Assembly: GCA_002493325.1 (NCBI GenBank)
Contig: DKYL01000087.1
Span: 1 to 24,289, forward strand
Origin: Ruminococcaceae bacterium UBA7101
GTDB lineage: Bacteria > Bacillota > Clostridia > Oscillospirales > Acutalibacteraceae
DNA: 24,289 nucleotides
Direction: 5' to 3'
Position numbers and translations under genes: made by a program. Positions 21,711-24,289 of the stretch are shown piece by piece; positions within the stretch are counted from its first letter, which is position 1, and each line of letters starts with the position of its first letter. The notes beneath the pieces are model-generated. The model worked only from the letters and a program-made list of their open reading frames with translations, was not told the origin of the DNA and made no database searches.

Positions 21711-22418
21711 ATGAAAACCGTTAAGGAAATAAGCAGATTAACAGGTATCAGCGTGCGCACACTTCATTATTATGATGAAATAAATTTGCTGAAGCCAACA
21801 CAAATAACAGATGCCGGATACAGACTGTATGATGATACAGCACTGGAACGGCTGCACAGCATACTGCTGTTTAAAGAGCTGCAATTTCCGCTGAAAGAAA
21901 TCAGAGCTATTCTTGACAATCCGGATTTTGACCAACAAACGGCACTGAAGGAACAGATAGGCTTTCTTGAATTACAGAAAAAACGTCTTGATAAAATCAT
22001 CAGCTCTGCCCGAAATATGATAATGAAAGGAGCTGAAAATATGAGCTTTTCAGCATTTGATAAAACTGAGCTTGAACAGTATGCCGAAGAGGCAAAACAA
22101 AAATGGGGGCATACAGACGCCTATAAAGAGTACGAACAAAAGCATTCTGACTCATCAGACAAAACAGAGCAGCTAATGCAGATTTTTACAGAAATCGGAA
22201 AGATAAAGCATCTTCCCCCCGACAGCAAAGAAGCACAGAATTTAATGAAAGAATTACAGAATTTCATAACTGAAAATTATTATTTATGTACCAATGAAAT
22301 TTTAAAAGGCTTAGGGCAAATGTATATTTCCGATGAGCGCTTTAAAAATAATATCGACAAAGCAGGCGGCAGCGGTACTGCCGAATTCACTGCCAAAGCT
22401 ATTAAACAGATTAAATAA
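21711..22418 (+). CDS. MerR family regulator with TipAS antibiotic-recognition domain
   Basis: 235 residues from ATG 21711; an earlier in-frame ATG at 21705 is too close to GGGAGG (one base) to be used. Residues 1-70 form the MerR winged helix (VKEISRLTGISVRTLHYYDE, GYRLYDDTALERL), about 75-105 a dimerisation coiled coil (LKEQIGFLELQKKRLDKIIS), and 118-230 the TipAS domain (LEQYAEEAKQKWGHTDAYKE, then a conserved acidic helix and KNNIDKAGGSGTAEFTAKAI). Family members (Streptomyces TipAL, B. subtilis Mta relatives) activate their promoters when the C-terminal domain binds antibiotics. A second ribosome binding site and ATG inside the gene (22026-22043) would give a 125-residue TipAS-like protein. 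A terminator follows. Confidence 0.93.
   Translation: MKTVKEISRLTGISVRTLHYYDEINLLKPTQITDAGYRLYDDTALERLHSILLFKELQFPLKEIRAILDNPDFDQQTALKEQIGFLELQKKRLDKIISSARNMIMKGAENMSFSAFDKTELEQYAEEAKQKWGHTDAYKEYEQKHSDSSDKTEQLMQIFTEIGKIKHLPPDSKEAQNLMKELQNFITENYYLCTNEILKGLGQMYISDERFKNNIDKAGGSGTAEFTAKAIKQIK
22026..22043 (+). promoter_or_regulatory. Internal in-frame ribosome binding site and ATG for a free TipAS domain
   Basis: AAAGGAG lies 8 bases before an ATG at 22041 that is in frame with the regulator (codon 111). Translation from it would yield residues 111-235, exactly the drug-binding domain without the DNA-binding part and coil. In Streptomyces lividans tipA the same arrangement makes TipAS from an internal start. 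The SD bases also encode Met-Lys-Gly-Ala, so chance cannot be excluded. Confidence 0.55.
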
Positions 22419-22425
22419 TCAAGCA

Positions 22426-22456
22426 AAGCAAGGTATGCAGCATACCTTGCTTTTAC
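22426..22456 (+). terminator. Intrinsic terminator after the MerR gene
   Basis: AAGCAAGGTATG pairs perfectly with CATACCTTGCTT over a 3-base loop (12 pairs), followed by TTAC and more T. It begins 8 bases after the regulator stop codon and separates it from the converging metallophosphoesterase gene. Confidence 0.85.
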
Positions 22457-22520
22457 ATTTTTCACAGATAATATCTCTGAAGATGTTCTGTTGAACACAG
22501 TAATCGAAATAATTTTATAT

Positions 22521-23612
22521 TTAAACATTTTCGTCATTCATTACAATATGCTCAATATCCACAGTCTGATTGTCAACACTGCCTGTAATTGTGATAAGTG
22601 TTCCGCCTGTTTCCTTGGCGAAGTTCCACGGAACAGGTGACGGACCTGTTTTTAAGCCATAAGTCATTGTTATTCCGTCATATGTAATACTTGCATTATT
22701 TTCGTGGTCATGACCGCAGAAAATATATTTTGTTGAGCCAAGCTCCTTGCATTTATCGAAAAAGCCTGATTTAACAGGTGCAGCACCGGGAAGATACTGA
22801 CAATAACCAAAGCCGTATTCTTCAGGTATGGTATAAATATCATTCTCATCCTTAACACCATACTTTTCAACTGCCTCACGGAATTCAGGCTGTGCAAAAT
22901 GTGAGAAAGTCATTGAAGGCACAGTTCTGCCTGCTGCACGCTCAATACCCTTTACATTCCATTCATACCAAGCAATCTGCTCATAGCCCATATAGACTTC
23001 CTTTGTATCACCGTTATCATACTTAATGTATCTGCCGTTATCAAGCATAAAAATTGTATATACAGGTGCATCATTTTCTGTAATATTTATAACATAGTTT
23101 CCGCAGCCGTAAAGGTTTGACGGACCCTTCTGCATAAGGCAGTGCTCAGCTTCCATATATTTATCCGTCTGCCAGTTAAGCGAATTTGATGAAATTTCGT
23201 TATCGTGATTACCATAAACAGGAGCCCAGGGAATTTCATAGCCTTCCATATGCTTAATAAAATTGTTTATTGAAAAACGGCTTGACAGTGCAGACAAAAC
23301 ATCACCGGGCAAGGTTATCAAATCCGGCTGTGTTTTTTCAACAAGAGCATCCATCTGCGCATAGCATTCCTTGTTTTTGCCGAGGTCTGCCCAAAGCTGC
23401 GTATCCGTAAACATAAGGATTTTAAAATCCTCCCTGTCTTTTTCAACTGTCTGAATTTTTGCAATATCAAAATCCTGATCGGCACTCCAGATTTCCGTAT
23501 GCTTTTCACCAGTTAAAGGAAAAAACAGCACACCGACAACAGCAAGAACCAGCACAAGCAAAACACTTATTGTAATTGTTATACCTTTGATGATTCGGGA
23601 TTTTTTCGTCAT
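22521..23612 (-). CDS. Membrane-anchored metallophosphoesterase
   Basis: 363 residues. An N-terminal segment (about 11-31, ITITISVLLVLVLAVVGVLF) anchors or exports the protein, so the catalytic domain is probably outside. Calcineurin-type motifs follow: FTDTQLW (Asp70), LPGDV (Asp104), YGNHDNE (Asn135-His136), TFSHF (His238) and CGHDHEN (His301, His303). The first motif reads D-T-Q where the classical form is D-x-H, so one usual metal ligand is replaced by Gln72. Inserts around NSLNWQTDKYMEAEH and IPEEYGFGYCQYLPGAAPVK are large loops. Substrate unknown; phosphomonoester or diester hydrolysis is inferred. GAGGAG precedes the ATG. It follows the gene at 23656-24120 by 43 bases and is probably in one operon with it. 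Confidence 0.9.
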   Translation of the reverse strand: MTKKSRIIKGITITISVLLVLVLAVVGVLFFPLTGEKHTEIWSADQDFDIAKIQTVEKDREDFKILMFTDTQLWADLGKNKECYAQMDALVEKTQPDLITLPGDVLSALSSRFSINNFIKHMEGYEIPWAPVYGNHDNEISSNSLNWQTDKYMEAEHCLMQKGPSNLYGCGNYVINITENDAPVYTIFMLDNGRYIKYDNGDTKEVYMGYEQIAWYEWNVKGIERAAGRTVPSMTFSHFAQPEFREAVEKYGVKDENDIYTIPEEYGFGYCQYLPGAAPVKSGFFDKCKELGSTKYIFCGHDHENNASITYDGITMTYGLKTGPSPVPWNFAKETGGTLITITGSVDNQTVDIEHIVMNDENV

Positions 23613-23655
23613 GATAATCTCCTCATATTATATAAAAACACATCCATTATAATCT

Positions 23656-24120
23656 TCAGAAAAAAGAACTCTGTTCATTATCTGCTGTTTCTTCCCCGTT
23701 AATCTTCATTAACAAATAGTCCACTTCATCATATTGGTAGGGATAAAAAAGAAATTTGTGCACTTTTCCGTCTTTGGTTTTGTAATTAAAATAATGATTG
23801 CTAACACCGTTTGATGCACTTTTTGAGCTGTCCCAAGCCTCTGCAATTTCACTATACTCATAAGTCTGTGATTTACCGGGACCTTTTTGGTGCGTAAAGC
23901 TATTTTCACCAATAAGAATTTTTACAAACAAAGTTGAATACAGCGAATAAAGCGTCAAGGCTGATACTATTATTGTAAAAATCATTGTAAACAGGTATGC
24001 CCCATTATTGCTTTTATAAAGCCATAATGTTACTCCGCCAAACACAATCAGTGATATTATCGGCATAATGAGCCCTTTTGCATCATAACCGATTTTATAT
24101 TTATATTCTTCATTTCTCAT
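23656..24120 (-). CDS. Small membrane protein with PH-like C-terminal domain, unknown function
   Basis: 154 residues. Two hydrophobic segments at about 17-34 (LIMPIISLIVFGGVTLWLY) and 41-67 (AYLFTMIFTIIVSALTLYSL) form a membrane hairpin, followed by a soluble part (KILIGENSFTHQKGPGKSQT, YSEIAEAWDSSKSAS, YKTKDGKVHKFLFYPYQYDE) whose strand pattern resembles small PH-like/YdbT-type domains. The family is not named. AGGAGA lies about 11 bases before the ATG and a near-consensus promoter precedes it (24144-24172). It is the first gene of a two-gene operon with the metallophosphoesterase. Confidence 0.75.
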   Translation of the reverse strand: MRNEEYKYKIGYDAKGLIMPIISLIVFGGVTLWLYKSNNGAYLFTMIFTIIVSALTLYSLYSTLFVKILIGENSFTHQKGPGKSQTYEYSEIAEAWDSSKSASNGVSNHYFNYKTKDGKVHKFLFYPYQYDEVDYLLMKINGEETADNEQSSFF

Positions 24121-24143
24121 AAATAAACATCTCCTAATAAAAC

Positions 24144-24172
24144 ATTATATATTATTAAGTAATGTTTTTCAA
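24144..24172 (-). promoter_or_regulatory. Near-consensus promoter for the 23656-24120 gene and metallophosphoesterase
   Basis: On the minus strand TTGAAA and TATAAT are exactly 17 bases apart. The -10 ends about 23 bases before the start codon. It lies just past the tRNA terminator, so the operon is independent of the tRNA transcript. Confidence 0.75.
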
Positions 24173-24192
24173 CTGCTTCTTCAACAAGAGAA

Positions 24193-24224
24193 AATCCCTG
24201 TTGCGAAAAATCGAAACAGGGATT
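24193..24224 (-). terminator. Terminator of the tRNA-Thr transcript
   Basis: On the minus strand AATCCCTGTT pairs with AACAGGGATT (10 pairs) over a 12-base loop, followed by TTCTCTTG. It begins one base after the tRNA CCA end. Confidence 0.75.
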
Positions 24225-24225
24225 G

Positions 24226-24289
<64 letters not shown>

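Overview
The window looks like a chromosomal segment of a low-GC, spore-forming gut Firmicute, most plausibly an Oscillospirales/Ruminococcus-type organism. The pointers are two endospore genes (a partial spoVAD and ypeB), AGGAGG-type ribosome binding sites with occasional TTG starts, Thr-rich linkers in exported proteins, a glycogen phosphorylase/GH13 pair, and a choloylglycine-hydrolase-family enzyme. The genus is inferred from gene content; no rRNA or other marker gene is present. No insertion sequence, phage module, integrase or CRISPR array was seen. No gap between genes exceeds 300 bases.

Left part (1-12.8 kb, mostly core metabolism, minus strand). The 5' two thirds of spoVAD runs off the left edge behind a hairpin that buries its ribosome binding site. 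Next come an unrecognised one-pass membrane protein and a glgP - GH13 amylase operon for alpha-glucan breakdown, with a good sigma-A-type promoter in front of glgP. Beyond it lies a tightly packed four-gene unit: proB, proA, a DUF5050-type membrane-anchored protein and a polysaccharide flippase. Divergent from proB, on the plus strand, are ypeB and a small Thr/Asn-rich lipoprotein, closed by a strong terminator.

Middle (12.8-15.6 kb, minus strand). A membrane-embedded M28 metallopeptidase has its own promoter. Upstream of it is a small operon of a Cdd1-like helix-hairpin-helix protein, a Cys-rich zinc-ribbon-like protein and a HAD phosphatase, driven by a near-consensus promoter. A 21-bp perfect hairpin bounds that operon.

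Right part (15.6-24.2 kb, accessory). A run of small, mostly one-domain genes in one direction carries two GNAT acetyltransferases, small membrane proteins, DUF4180, a choloylglycine hydrolase, DUF5131, a YdeI-like protein and a GyrI-like protein. A broken GNAT remnant sits between the last two. A TipA-type MerR regulator is divergent from the GyrI-like gene; its promoter has the 19-bp spacer typical of MerR control, and an in-frame internal ribosome binding site could give a free drug-binding domain as in Streptomyces TipAL/TipAS. A metallophosphoesterase operon and a partial tRNA-Thr(CGT) close the window. The scars, the small cargo-like genes and the tRNA suggest an accessory-gene site, but no attachment repeats were seen.

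Most notable points: the TipAS-like internal start; a histone-H1-like Lys/Ala tail on glycogen phosphorylase; a transmembrane hairpin inserted between zinc ligands of the M28 peptidase; the spoVAD ribosome-binding-site hairpin; and the frameshifted GNAT relic.
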